A stretch of 36,135 nucleotides of DNA from the NCBI GenBank assembly GCA_937974845.1, contig CALJVC010000014.1, positions 1 through 36,135 of the forward strand. Reading direction: 5' to 3'. The notes below the pieces were generated by a model that was given only the letters and a program-made list of their open reading frames with translations, made no database searches and was not told the DNA's origin. The first letter of the stretch is position 1, and each line of letters opens with the position of its first letter. Positions 4,898 through 13,785 of the stretch are shown here, one piece after another. The translations under genes were made by a program, and so were the position numbers. The DNA is from an uncultured Pseudogracilibacillus sp. GTDB taxonomy: Bacteria > Bacillota > Bacilli > Bacillales > Amphibacillaceae.

Positions 4898-7800
4898 TTG
4901 GTAGCTCAACGAGTCATTCAGTATGGAAAGCATCGTAAGCGCCGAAGTTATGCACGAATCAGTGAAGTGCTCGAACTGCCGAATCTTATCGAGATTCAAA
5001 CAGCTTCGTACGATTGGTTCTTAGAAGAAGGATTGAAGGAAATGTTTGAAGACATTTCGCCAATCGAGGACTTTGCAGGAAATTTATCGCTAGAATTTAT
5101 CGATTATAGTCTAGGAGAACCGAAGTATCCCGTAGAAGAATCGAAGGAACGAGACGTCACTTTTAGTGCACCACTTCGCGTTCGTGTACGTCTAATAAAC
5201 AACCAAACCGGAGAAGTGAAAGAACAAGAAGTCTTTATGGGGGACTTCCCTCTGATGACCGAAACAGGAACCTTTATTATTAATGGAGCCGAACGGGTCA
5301 TCGTTTCACAACTCGTTCGTTCACCCAGCGTATACTACAACGAAAAGGTAGATAAAAATGGTAAGCGTGGGTTAACGGCAACGGTTATTCCGAACCGTGG
5401 TGCTTGGCTAGAGTATGAGACAGATGCTCGAGATGTAGTCTATGTACGGATTGATCGGACGAGAAAGTTACCGATTACGGTGTTACTTAGAGCCTTAGGT
5501 TTAAGTTCTGACCAAGAAATTATCGATTTAATTGGTGATAATGAATACTTACAAAATACTTTAGAAAAAGATAACCTAGAAACTTCCGAAAAGGCTCTAT
5601 TAGAAATTTACGAACGTCTACGTCCGGGTGAACCGCCAACCGTAGAAAATGCGAAAAGTTTATTAGAAACACGCTTTTTCGACCCGAAAAGGTACGATCT
5701 AGCCTATGTTGGGCGCTATAAGACGAATAAGAAGCTGAATATTAAGGATCGCCTATTAAACCAAACTTTAGCTGAGACCCTTGTCGATGAAGAGACTGGA
5801 GAGGTACTGGCTGAAAAAGGCGACAAACTTGATCGAAAGCTATTAAATAAACTATTACCTTATTTAGAAAATGAAGAAAATCCTCTAGGTTTAAAAACGA
5901 TTACCTTACAAGGGGTAATAGAAGACGAGGTAGAGCTTCAGGCTATTAAAATTATAGACCCGACGGATCCCGAAGGTGAACGTGTACTTAACGTCGTCGG
6001 TAATGGCCATATCGCAGAGGATGTAAAACATATTACCCCTGCGGATATTTTAGCATCGATTAACTATTTCTTTAATTTGTTGCACGATGTTGGCCATACA
6101 GATGATATCGACCATTTAGGTAACCGTCGCTTACGTTCCGTAGGAGAGCTGTTACAAAACCAATTCCGGATCGGACTATCTAGAATGGAACGTGTCGTTC
6201 GCGAACGGATGTCCATCCAAGATACCTCGAGCATTACACCGCAACAACTGATCAACATCCGACCAGTTATTGCGGCGATTAAAGAATTCTTTGGTAGCTC
6301 GCAGTTATCTCAGTTTATGGACCAGACGAACCCATTAGCTGAATTGACCCATAAGCGTCGTTTATCTGCCCTTGGACCAGGCGGTTTAACTAGGGAGAGG
6401 GCGGGGATGGAAGTTCGAGACGTACACTACTCCCACTATGGTCGTATGTGTCCGATCGAAACCCCAGAAGGTCCTAACATCGGTTTAATTAACTCCCTAT
6501 CCTCCTATGCCCGGGTCAATAAGTTTGGCTTTATTGAAACGCCATACCGTCGTGTAGACCCTGAAACTGGTCGAGTAACGGATGAAATTGACTACCTCAC
6601 TGCCGATGAGGAGGATTTATATGTTGTTGCTCAAGCAAACGCCCGTCTCAACGAGGATGGTAGCTTCAAGGATGAAGAAGTAATCGCCCGGTTCCGAGGA
6701 GAAAACACAATCGTATCTCGGGATCAAGTTGACTATATGGACGTTTCACCTAAGCAAGTGGTGTCGGCTGCAACGGCTTGTATCCCGTTTTTAGAAAATG
6801 ACGACTCCAACCGAGCGTTAATGGGAGCGAACATGCAGCGTCAAGCGGTTCCTCTATTAGAACCGGAAGCCCCGATTGTCGGAACGGGTATGGAGTACAT
6901 GGCTGGAAAGGATTCCGGTTCGGCGATTATTTGTCGCCATGACGGAATTGTAGAAAAAGTCGAAGCACGGGAGATCGTCGTCCGTCGTGTATCGGAAGTC
7001 GATGGTAAGGAAGTAGAAGGCGATACCGATACCTATCGTTTACAAAAATATGTCCGTTCCAACCAAGGAACTTGTTACAACCAACAACCGATTGTTAAAA
7101 AGGGAGACCGGGTAGAAAAGGGCGATATTTTAGCTGACGGTCCATCGATGGAGAAGGGTGAGCTAGCCTTAGGTCGTAACGTGCTTGTCGCCTTTATGAC
7201 TTGGGAAGGGTACAACTACGAGGACGCGATCATTATGAGCGAACGTCTCGTAAAAGACGACACCTTTACGTCGATTCATATCGAAGAATACGAAGCGGAA
7301 GCCCGTGATACGAAATTAGGACCAGAGGAGATTACCCGGGATATTCCAAACGTCGGAGAAGATGCCCTGAAAAACCTAGATGAAAATGGTATCGTTCGTA
7401 TCGGTGCCGAAGTGAAGGACGGGGATATCCTAGTTGGAAAGGTCACGCCGAAGGGAGTAACTGAATTATCGGCGGAGGAACGTTTACTCCATGCGATCTT
7501 TGGAGAAAAGGCCCGCGAAGTCCGGGATACGTCCTTGAAAGTACCCCATGGAGCGGGTGGTATCGTCCACGATGTAAAGGTCTTCGACCGAGAAAAAGGA
7601 GACGAATTAAAACCGGGTGTTAACAAGTTAATCCGTGTGTATATCGTACAGAAAAGAAAGATTTCCGAAGGGGATAAAATGGCAGGACGTCACGGTAACA
7701 AAGGGGTTATTTCTAAATTGTTACCAGAAGAGGATATGCCGTTTTTACCTGACGGCACACCGATCGATATCATGTTAAACCCACTAGGAGTTCCTTCCCG

Positions 7801-8437
7801 AATGAACATCGGACAAGTGTTCGAGCTTCATTTAGGAATGGCTGCCCGAAAACTAGGCATCCACGTTGCTTCGCCGGTCTTCGACGGAGCTAACGAACAA
7901 GATGTCTGGGATACCTTAGAAGAAGCGGGTATGCCACGGGATGCGAAGACGATCCTTTACGATGGACGCACAGGGGAACCTTTCGATAACCGTGTCGCAG
8001 TAGGAATTTCTTACTTGCTGAAATTGTCGCACATGGTTGATGACAAGTTGCACGCCCGTTCGACAGGACCATACTCCCTCGTTACGCAACAACCTCTTGG
8101 CGGAAAGGCACAGTTCGGGGGACAGCGATTTGGTGAGATGGAGGTTTGGGCATTAGAAGCTTATGGTGCTGCCTACACCTTACAAGAGCTGTTAACGGTG
8201 AAGTCGGACGATATTGTCGGTCGAGTGAAGACCTACGAAGCTATCGTCAAAGGCGAGAACGTTCCAGAGCCTGGAGTTCCTGAATCCTTTAAGGTACTTA
8301 TTAAGGAATTACAAAGTCTCGGTATGGACGTTAAGATGCTTTCAAGTGATGAAGAAGAAATCGACTTACGTGCCTTAGAAGAAGAGGATAATGAAAAAGA
8401 AGATGCGTTAAATTTAGAAGTACAACATGAGAAATAA
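4898..8437 (+). CDS. rpoB: DNA-directed RNA polymerase subunit beta
   Basis: An 1179-residue beta subunit, colinear with Bacillus RpoB. The rifampicin-binding cluster is canonical (GSSQLSQFMDQTNPLAELTH from residue 466, then KRRLSALG; key residues Q472, D475, H485, S490), so the sequence predicts drug sensitivity. The active-site segments EGYNYEDAI and KRKISEGDKMAGRHGNKG are intact, as is the C-terminal clamp segment (LGGKAQFGGQRFGEMEVWALEAYGA). The acidic tail is shorter and different from B. subtilis (1193 residues). Translation starts at TTG 4898 after AGGGGTGA at 4884-4891. It lies 105 nt before rpoC, with a 12-bp hairpin in the gap. Confidence 0.98.
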   Translation: MVAQRVIQYGKHRKRRSYARISEVLELPNLIEIQTASYDWFLEEGLKEMFEDISPIEDFAGNLSLEFIDYSLGEPKYPVEESKERDVTFSAPLRVRVRLINNQTGEVKEQEVFMGDFPLMTETGTFIINGAERVIVSQLVRSPSVYYNEKVDKNGKRGLTATVIPNRGAWLEYETDARDVVYVRIDRTRKLPITVLLRALGLSSDQEIIDLIGDNEYLQNTLEKDNLETSEKALLEIYERLRPGEPPTVENAKSLLETRFFDPKRYDLAYVGRYKTNKKLNIKDRLLNQTLAETLVDEETGEVLAEKGDKLDRKLLNKLLPYLENEENPLGLKTITLQGVIEDEVELQAIKIIDPTDPEGERVLNVVGNGHIAEDVKHITPADILASINYFFNLLHDVGHTDDIDHLGNRRLRSVGELLQNQFRIGLSRMERVVRERMSIQDTSSITPQQLINIRPVIAAIKEFFGSSQLSQFMDQTNPLAELTHKRRLSALGPGGLTRERAGMEVRDVHYSHYGRMCPIETPEGPNIGLINSLSSYARVNKFGFIETPYRRVDPETGRVTDEIDYLTADEEDLYVVAQANARLNEDGSFKDEEVIARFRGENTIVSRDQVDYMDVSPKQVVSAATACIPFLENDDSNRALMGANMQRQAVPLLEPEAPIVGTGMEYMAGKDSGSAIICRHDGIVEKVEAREIVVRRVSEVDGKEVEGDTDTYRLQKYVRSNQGTCYNQQPIVKKGDRVEKGDILADGPSMEKGELALGRNVLVAFMTWEGYNYEDAIIMSERLVKDDTFTSIHIEEYEAEARDTKLGPEEITRDIPNVGEDALKNLDENGIVRIGAEVKDGDILVGKVTPKGVTELSAEERLLHAIFGEKAREVRDTSLKVPHGAGGIVHDVKVFDREKGDELKPGVNKLIRVYIVQKRKISEGDKMAGRHGNKGVISKLLPEEDMPFLPDGTPIDIMLNPLGVPSRMNIGQVFELHLGMAARKLGIHVASPVFDGANEQDVWDTLEEAGMPRDAKTILYDGRTGEPFDNRVAVGISYLLKLSHMVDDKLHARSTGPYSLVTQQPLGGKAQFGGQRFGEMEVWALEAYGAAYTLQELLTVKSDDIVGRVKTYEAIVKGENVPEPGVPESFKVLIKELQSLGMDVKMLSSDEEEIDLRALEEEDNEKEDALNLEVQHEK

Positions 8438-8447
8438 AGTAAGTAAG

Positions 8448-8483
8448 ACGGAAAAGGTCAAGGTGTAAGAGGACCTTTTCCGT
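8448..8483 (+). other. 12-bp hairpin between rpoB and rpoC
   Basis: ACGGAAAAGGTC (8448-8459) and GACCTTTTCCGT (8472-8483) are perfectly complementary around a 12-nt loop. The following bases (TCTCACATCAATTTTTT) do not place a T-run directly after the stem, so I do not call an efficient terminator. It may be an mRNA processing or stability element, or a partial attenuator that tunes the beta to beta' ratio. Confidence 0.7.
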
Positions 8484-8542
8484 TCTCACATCAATTTTTT
8501 ATAGAATCGGATTAGGACGTAAAATTATGGGAGGTAGAGCCC

Positions 8543-11500
8543 TTGCTTGATGTAAATAATTTTGAATTTATGAAAATCGGTTTAGCCTCGTCAGAAAAAA
8601 TACGTTCATGGTCGTACGGTGAAGTTAAAAAGCCAGAAACGATCAACTATCGAACCTTGAAGCCAGAAAAGGATGGTCTTTTCTGTGAACGTATTTTTGG
8701 ACCGCAAAAGGACTGGGAATGTCATTGTGGTAAGTATAAGCGTGTTCGTTATAAAGGCGTCGTCTGTGATCGTTGTGGTGTAGAAGTAACGAAGTCGAAA
8801 GTGCGCCGTGAACGCATGGGACATATCGAACTAGCAGCTCCTGTATCTCACATTTGGTATTTCAAAGGTATTCCTAGTCGCATGGGATTACTATTAGATA
8901 TGTCTCCGAGAGCCCTAGAGGAAATTTTATATTTTGCTGCTTACGTAGTGACGGACTCTGGAGATACCCGCTTAGAAAAGAAACAACTCCTATCAGAAAA
9001 AGAGTATCGTAGTTTCTATGAAAAATACGGAAACTCTTTCAAGGCGGAAATGGGTGCTGAAGCTGTTAGAAAATTATTGCAAGACATCGACTTAGATAAA
9101 GAGGTTGCAGAGCTGAAGGAAGAGCTAAAAACGGTTCAAGGCCAAAGAAGAACTCGGGCGATTCGCCGCCTAGAAGTACTAGAGGCCTTCCGTAATTCAG
9201 GGAATAAACCTGAATGGATGATCTTAGACGTTCTTCCAGTTATTCCGCCGGAAATTCGTCCGATGGTTCAATTAGATGGTGGACGTTTTGCGACTTCAGA
9301 CTTAAACGATTTATACCGTCGTGTAATTAACCGGAACAACCGTCTAAAACGCCTCCTTGATTTAGGAGCGCCGAGCATCATCGTTCAAAACGAAAAGCGT
9401 ATGCTACAAGAGGCAGTGGATGCACTAATTGATAACGGTCGTCGTGGCCGTCCAGTTACAGGACCAGGAAACCGTCCATTAAAATCCCTTTCTCATATGT
9501 TGAAAGGTAAACAAGGACGTTTCCGTCAGAACTTATTAGGTAAGCGTGTTGACTACTCTGGTCGTTCCGTTATTGTCGTCGGTCCGAGCTTAAAAATGTA
9601 CCAGTGTGGTTTACCGAAGGAAATGGCTTTAGAATTGTTTAAGCCTTTCATTATGAAAGAATTAGTCGGACAAAATATTGCCCACAATATTAAGTCGGCC
9701 AAACGAATGATCGAACGACTTCACCCAGAAGTGTGGGATGTCCTAGAAGATATAATTAAGGAACACCCAGTTCTACTCAACCGGGCACCTACCTTGCACC
9801 GGTTAGGAATCCAAGCCTTCGAACCTACCTTGGTTGAAGGTCGTGCCATCCGTCTTCACCCGCTCGTTTGTACTGCGTATAACGCTGACTTCGACGGTGA
9901 CCAGATGGCCGTTCACGTACCGCTTTCAGCAGAAGCCCAAGCAGAGGCTCGAATTTTAATGTTAGCGGCACAAAACATTTTAAACCCGAAGGATGGAAAG
10001 CCAGTCGTTACACCATCGCAGGACATGGTTTTAGGAAACTACTACTTAACGATGGAAGTACCTGGTGCCATTGGAGAAGGGAAGATTTTCAAAGATCCGA
10101 ACGAAGCGATTATCGCCTATCGCAATGGTCACGTACATTTACACTCGCGAATTGCAGTTCGGGCTAGTAGTTTAAACAACCCGACCTTTACCGAGGAACA
10201 AAATAAAAAACTACTCATTACTACCGTAGGGAAAATTATTTTCAACGAAATTATCCCAGAATCCTTCCCTTATATTAATGAACCGACCCGCCATAATTTA
10301 GAGGTCGAAACGCCAGACCATTACTTTATTGAAGGTAGTGTCGACGTAAGGGAAGAGATTAGTAAACGGGATATCGTTCCACCCTTTAAGAAGGGAATCC
10401 TGGGCGATATTATTGCCGAAGTCTTTAATAAGTATAAAATTAGCGAAACGTCTAAAATGTTAGACCGCATGAAGGATCTTGGCTTCCATTACTCTACCAT
10501 TGCAGGGATGACGGTCGGTATTTCCGATATCGTCGTTCTAAATAACAAACAAGAATTATTAGATCAAGCACAAGAAAAAGTCGATACAGTACAACGCCAG
10601 TTCCGACGTGGACTAATTACCGAAGAAGAGCGCTACAATCGCGTAATCTCCATATGGACAGAGGTGCGGGATGATATCCAAGAGCGCTTAATGGAATCTT
10701 TAGATCCGCAGAACCCAATCTATATGATGAGTGATTCTGGAGCTCGAGGTAACCCGTCGAACTATACGCAGTTAGCCGGTATGCGTGGACTGATGGCTAA
10801 CCCTGCTGGTCGAATTATTGAATTACCAATTAAGTCTAGCTTCCGTGAAGGTCTCAGTGTTCTTGAATACTTCATTTCTACCCACGGTGCTCGAAAAGGT
10901 CTAGCGGATACGGCCTTGAAGACGGCAGACTCAGGATACTTAACTCGACGCTTGGTGGACGTTGCTCAAGACGTAATCGTCCGCGAAGACGATTGTGGTA
11001 CAGATCGAGGCCTCAAGGTGACGGAGCTTGCTGTAGGCTCAGAGCTTATCGAACCACTTTACGACCGACTCGTTGGTAGAACGGCCTTCGATGACGTGTT
11101 AGATCCTGAAACGGGAGAAGTTATCGTTAAGGCGAACGAAATGATTAACGAAGATGAAGCGAAACGTATTATTCGCGCTGGTATTGAAGAAGTAGAGATT
11201 CGTTCTGTCTTTACTTGTAACACTAAGCACGGTGTATGTAAGAAGTGTTACGGCCGTAACTTAGCGACTGGTACCGATGTAGAAGTAGGAGAGGCAGTAG
11301 GAATTATTGCAGCCCAGTCCATCGGGGAGCCAGGAACCCAGTTGACAATGAGAACTTTCCACACTGGTGGAGTTGCTGGAGACGACATTACTCAAGGTTT
11401 ACCGCGAATCCAAGAGCTCTTCGAAGCGCGTAACCCGAAAGGTAAGGCAGTAATTAGTAGTATCGATGGAACGGTGACAGATATTACCGAAACCCGTGAC

Positions 11501-12151
11501 AAACGTGAGATTGTAATCGAAAGTGATGTCGAAACAATCGAATTCCCTGTCCCTTACAATGCCCGGCTGAAGGTAGAAGTCGGTGATGAAGTAGAGGCAG
11601 GTCAAGAGCTCACAGAAGGTTCAATCGACCCGAAAGAGCTACTACGTATAAAGGGTGTCGAAGGTGTTCAATCCTACCTCTTAAGAGAAGTACAGCGAGT
11701 CTATCGTATGCAAGGGGTAGAAATTGGCGACAAACATATCGAAGTGATGGTTCGACAAATGTTACGTAAGGTGAAGATTTTAGAATCTGGTGATACCGAC
11801 GTTTTACCAGGCTCCTTAGTTGAACTGCACCACTTCAAAGAAATTAACAATGAAGTGTTAAAGCAAGGTTTAGAGCCAGCAGTTGGTGAACCGGTTCTCC
11901 TTGGAATTACGAAAGCATCCCTTGAAACAGAATCCTTCTTATCGGCAGCTTCCTTCCAGGAGACAACACGGGTCTTAACGGATGCTGCGATCAAAGGAAA
12001 GACCGACTCCTTACTCGGTCTCAAAGAGAACGTCATTATCGGAAAACTTATTCCAGCCGGTACAGGTATGCAAAGGTATCGTAAGTTGCAGGCCGGCCAA
12101 GTAGAAGAAGCTTCGGAAGAAGAGGCGGAGGAAACAGAAGTAACAAATTAA
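8543..12151 (+). CDS. rpoC: DNA-directed RNA polymerase subunit beta'
   Basis: A 1202-residue beta' subunit. The N-terminal zinc ribbon is CHCGKYKRVRYKGVVCDRCG (four cysteines near residues 60-78). The catalytic NADFDGDQ motif is at residues 447-454, with the Mg-binding aspartates at 449, 451 and 453. The second zinc site uses C818 and C892, C899 and C902. Bridge-helix and trigger-loop segments (GLADTALKTADSGYLTRRLVDVAQD, QLTMRTFHTGG) are intact. Translation starts at TTG 8543 after GGGAGGT, giving the family start MLDVNNFEFMKIGLAS. The C-terminus is an acidic tail (EEASEEEAEETE). It forms the rpoBC unit with rpoB. Confidence 0.98.
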   Translation: MLDVNNFEFMKIGLASSEKIRSWSYGEVKKPETINYRTLKPEKDGLFCERIFGPQKDWECHCGKYKRVRYKGVVCDRCGVEVTKSKVRRERMGHIELAAPVSHIWYFKGIPSRMGLLLDMSPRALEEILYFAAYVVTDSGDTRLEKKQLLSEKEYRSFYEKYGNSFKAEMGAEAVRKLLQDIDLDKEVAELKEELKTVQGQRRTRAIRRLEVLEAFRNSGNKPEWMILDVLPVIPPEIRPMVQLDGGRFATSDLNDLYRRVINRNNRLKRLLDLGAPSIIVQNEKRMLQEAVDALIDNGRRGRPVTGPGNRPLKSLSHMLKGKQGRFRQNLLGKRVDYSGRSVIVVGPSLKMYQCGLPKEMALELFKPFIMKELVGQNIAHNIKSAKRMIERLHPEVWDVLEDIIKEHPVLLNRAPTLHRLGIQAFEPTLVEGRAIRLHPLVCTAYNADFDGDQMAVHVPLSAEAQAEARILMLAAQNILNPKDGKPVVTPSQDMVLGNYYLTMEVPGAIGEGKIFKDPNEAIIAYRNGHVHLHSRIAVRASSLNNPTFTEEQNKKLLITTVGKIIFNEIIPESFPYINEPTRHNLEVETPDHYFIEGSVDVREEISKRDIVPPFKKGILGDIIAEVFNKYKISETSKMLDRMKDLGFHYSTIAGMTVGISDIVVLNNKQELLDQAQEKVDTVQRQFRRGLITEEERYNRVISIWTEVRDDIQERLMESLDPQNPIYMMSDSGARGNPSNYTQLAGMRGLMANPAGRIIELPIKSSFREGLSVLEYFISTHGARKGLADTALKTADSGYLTRRLVDVAQDVIVREDDCGTDRGLKVTELAVGSELIEPLYDRLVGRTAFDDVLDPETGEVIVKANEMINEDEAKRIIRAGIEEVEIRSVFTCNTKHGVCKKCYGRNLATGTDVEVGEAVGIIAAQSIGEPGTQLTMRTFHTGGVAGDDITQGLPRIQELFEARNPKGKAVISSIDGTVTDITETRDKREIVIESDVETIEFPVPYNARLKVEVGDEVEAGQELTEGSIDPKELLRIKGVEGVQSYLLREVQRVYRMQGVEIGDKHIEVMVRQMLRKVKILESGDTDVLPGSLVELHHFKEINNEVLKQGLEPAVGEPVLLGITKASLETESFLSAASFQETTRVLTDAAIKGKTDSLLGLKENVIIGKLIPAGTGMQRYRKLQAGQVEEASEEEAEETEVTN

Positions 12152-12162
12152 AATGATGAAAG

Positions 12163-12220
12163 ATAGGAACGGGTCCGGAGTATATAGAATTCTTTCTCCG
12201 GACACCTCCTATTATTTTTA
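12163..12220 (+). terminator. candidate terminator after rpoC
   Basis: ATAGGA (12163-12168) pairs with TCCTAT (12207-12212), and inside it GTCCGGAG (12173-12180) pairs with CTCCGGAC (12196-12203). The tail reads TATTTTTATA. The unpaired bases between the two helices and the moderate T-run make it weaker than the others, but it sits where the rif cluster should end, just before a strong promoter. Confidence 0.55.
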
Positions 12221-12272
12221 TATCCCTCGGAAAGAAATCGAGTAAAAAAATCGGAAACGATGACGAAATTGA

Positions 12273-12301
12273 TTGACATGACGCCAAAAGGATGTTAAGA
12301 T
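12273..12301 (+). promoter_or_regulatory. strong promoter of the str cluster (rplGB-rpsL-rpsG-fusA-tuf)
   Basis: A perfect TTGACA (12273-12278) and TAAGAT (12296-12301) with a 17-nt spacer and an extended TG at 12293-12294. It would start transcription about 40 nt ahead of rplGB. Confidence 0.8.
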
Positions 12302-12345
12302 ATTCAAGGTGTTTCCGAACTACACTTCGTATTGGAGGTTATCCT

Positions 12346-12600
12346 ATGTCTTATGACAAAGTAAGACAACTTCAGTCACGAATTATTATCGGAACGAAAC
12401 AAACGTTAAAAGCGATAAAAAATGGTGACGTAGAAGAAGTGTTTGTCGCAACGGATGCCGATGCAAAAGTGACCGAACCAGTCATCGAACTGGCAGAGGA
12501 ATTCCAAGTGCCGATCGTCGAGGTAGATTCAAAGCAGAAGCTTGGAGACGCCTGTGACATCGACGTCGATGCATCGACGGTTGCGATTCGTAAGGAGTAA
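12346..12600 (+). CDS. rplGB: L7Ae-family ribosomal protein YbxF (L7Ae-like, K-turn binding)
   Basis: An 84-residue L7Ae/L30e/S12e-fold protein. In B. subtilis YbxF binds kink-turn RNA in vitro and associates with ribosomes; its physiological role is not settled. Seen here are the N-terminal IIIGTKQTLKAIKNGDVEEVFVATDADAKV segment, typical of the RNA-binding face, and a C-terminal LGDACDIDVDASTVAIRKE. The frame stays open upstream to 12292, but the ATG at 12346 follows GGAGGTTATCCT and gives the family N-terminus (MSYDKVRQLQSR). It is the first gene of the str cluster, 220 nt before rpsL. Confidence 0.92.
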   Translation: MSYDKVRQLQSRIIIGTKQTLKAIKNGDVEEVFVATDADAKVTEPVIELAEEFQVPIVEVDSKQKLGDACDIDVDASTVAIRKE

Positions 12601-12761
12601 AATGAAGCGTTATTTTTCGTCGCCAAAAAATGAACCACCAGGATGTGTGGGTAAAGAATCGCTTTTGTTTAGTTCAACGGATGAAAGGTGATTTCCTAGT
12701 TTATCTGTCAATGGAACAGATTGCTCGTTCAATAGGATGATGGGCTTTTGCTGTAGTCTTA

Positions 12762-12791
12762 TTGACGAGGAAAGCCTTTGATTCATACATT
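12762..12791 (+). promoter_or_regulatory. candidate internal promoter before rpsL
   Basis: TTGACG (12762-12767) and TACATT (12786-12791), 18 nt apart, within the 220-nt gap between rplGB and rpsL. A start near 12797 would leave a short leader carrying the GGAAGGGAGG site. The same gap has GGCTTT (12743-12748), which can pair with AAAGCC (12771-12776) across a 22-nt loop. I see no gene in the gap. Confidence 0.45.
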
Positions 12792-12820
12792 TTACATTAG
12801 AAAGGAAGGGAGGAATATCA

Positions 12821-13234
12821 ATGCCTACAATTAACCAACTCATTCGTAAGGGGAGAAAGAGCAAGCCTAAAAAATCTGACTCACCTGCCCTTAACCGTGG
12901 TTATAACACGTTTAAAAAACGTTTCACGAATGTAAACTCACCACAAAAACGTGGTGTTTGTACACGTGTTGGTACGTTAACGCCGAAAAAACCGAACTCA
13001 GCTTTACGTAAATATGCACGTGTTCGTTTATCAAACAACATGGAAGTGACTGCATACATTCCTGGAATCGGCCATAACTTACAAGAGCACAGTGTCGTTC
13101 TTTTAAGAGGTGGACGAGTGAAAGACTTACCAGGGGTTCGTTACCACGTCGTGCGTGGTGCACTTGATACTGCTGGTGTAGAAGGACGTATGCAAGGTCG
13201 TTCAAAATATGGTGCAAAAAAACCTAAGGAATAA
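12821..13234 (+). CDS. rpsL: 30S ribosomal protein S12
   Basis: A 137-residue S12 of the decoding centre. The conserved loop TPKKPNSALRK (residues 54-64) has unmodified lysines K56 and K57, and KDLPGVRYHVVRGALD is intact, so the sequence carries no classical streptomycin-resistance substitution. Compared with E. coli it has the short N-terminal insertion normal in Bacillota. The ATG at 12821 follows a GGAAGGGAGG site. Together with rpsG, fusA and tuf it forms the str cluster. Confidence 0.97.
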   Translation: MPTINQLIRKGRKSKPKKSDSPALNRGYNTFKKRFTNVNSPQKRGVCTRVGTLTPKKPNSALRKYARVRLSNNMEVTAYIPGIGHNLQEHSVVLLRGGRVKDLPGVRYHVVRGALDTAGVEGRMQGRSKYGAKKPKE

Positions 13235-13278
13235 GCTAAAAGAATGATGTAGCGGTTAGGAGAAAGGGGGAAACAAGA

Positions 13279-13749
13279 ATGCCTCGTAAAGGACCAGTAC
13301 CAAAGAGAGACGTATTACCAGATCCGCTTTATAATTCAAAAGTAGTTACACGAATGATCAACCAAATTATGGTCGATGGTAAAAGAGGTTTAGCACAGCG
13401 AATCCTCTATGATGCTTTTGACATTATTAAAGAGAAGAGCGGTCAAAACCCAATGGAAGTATTTGAGCAAGCGATGGAAAACGTAATGCCAGTATTGGAG
13501 GTTCGCGCTCGTCGAGTTGGGGGTTCCAACTACCAAGTACCAATGGAGGTACGTCCAGAGCGTCGTGAAGCGTTAGGACTTCGCTTCCTCGTAAACTATG
13601 CCCGTGAACGCGGTGAGAAGACGATGGAAGAGAGACTGGCAAACGAAATTCTAGACGCTGCCAACAATACAGGTGGAGCAGTTAGAAGAAAAGAAGATTT
13701 ACACAAGATGGCAGAAGCGAACAAAGCTTTCGCTCACTATCGTTGGTAA
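13279..13749 (+). CDS. rpsG: 30S ribosomal protein S7
   Basis: A 156-residue S7, the primary binder of the 3' major domain of 16S rRNA, and often the repressor of the str operon. Canonical start MPRKGPVPKRDVLPDPLYNSK, internal RVGGSNYQVPMEVRPERR, and C-terminal EDLHKMAEANKAFAHYRW. It begins 44 nt after rpsL behind GGAGAAAGGGGG. The following fusA starts 36 nt downstream. Confidence 0.97.
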   Translation: MPRKGPVPKRDVLPDPLYNSKVVTRMINQIMVDGKRGLAQRILYDAFDIIKEKSGQNPMEVFEQAMENVMPVLEVRARRVGGSNYQVPMEVRPERREALGLRFLVNYARERGEKTMEERLANEILDAANNTGGAVRRKEDLHKMAEANKAFAHYRW

Positions 13750-13785
13750 TAAAAATATTCGTTTTGAAAGGAAGGAGAAAAATTT

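Noticed and set aside
6291..6380. Natural rifampicin resistance in rpoB
   Set aside because: The cluster has the wild-type residues (Q472, D475, H485, S490).
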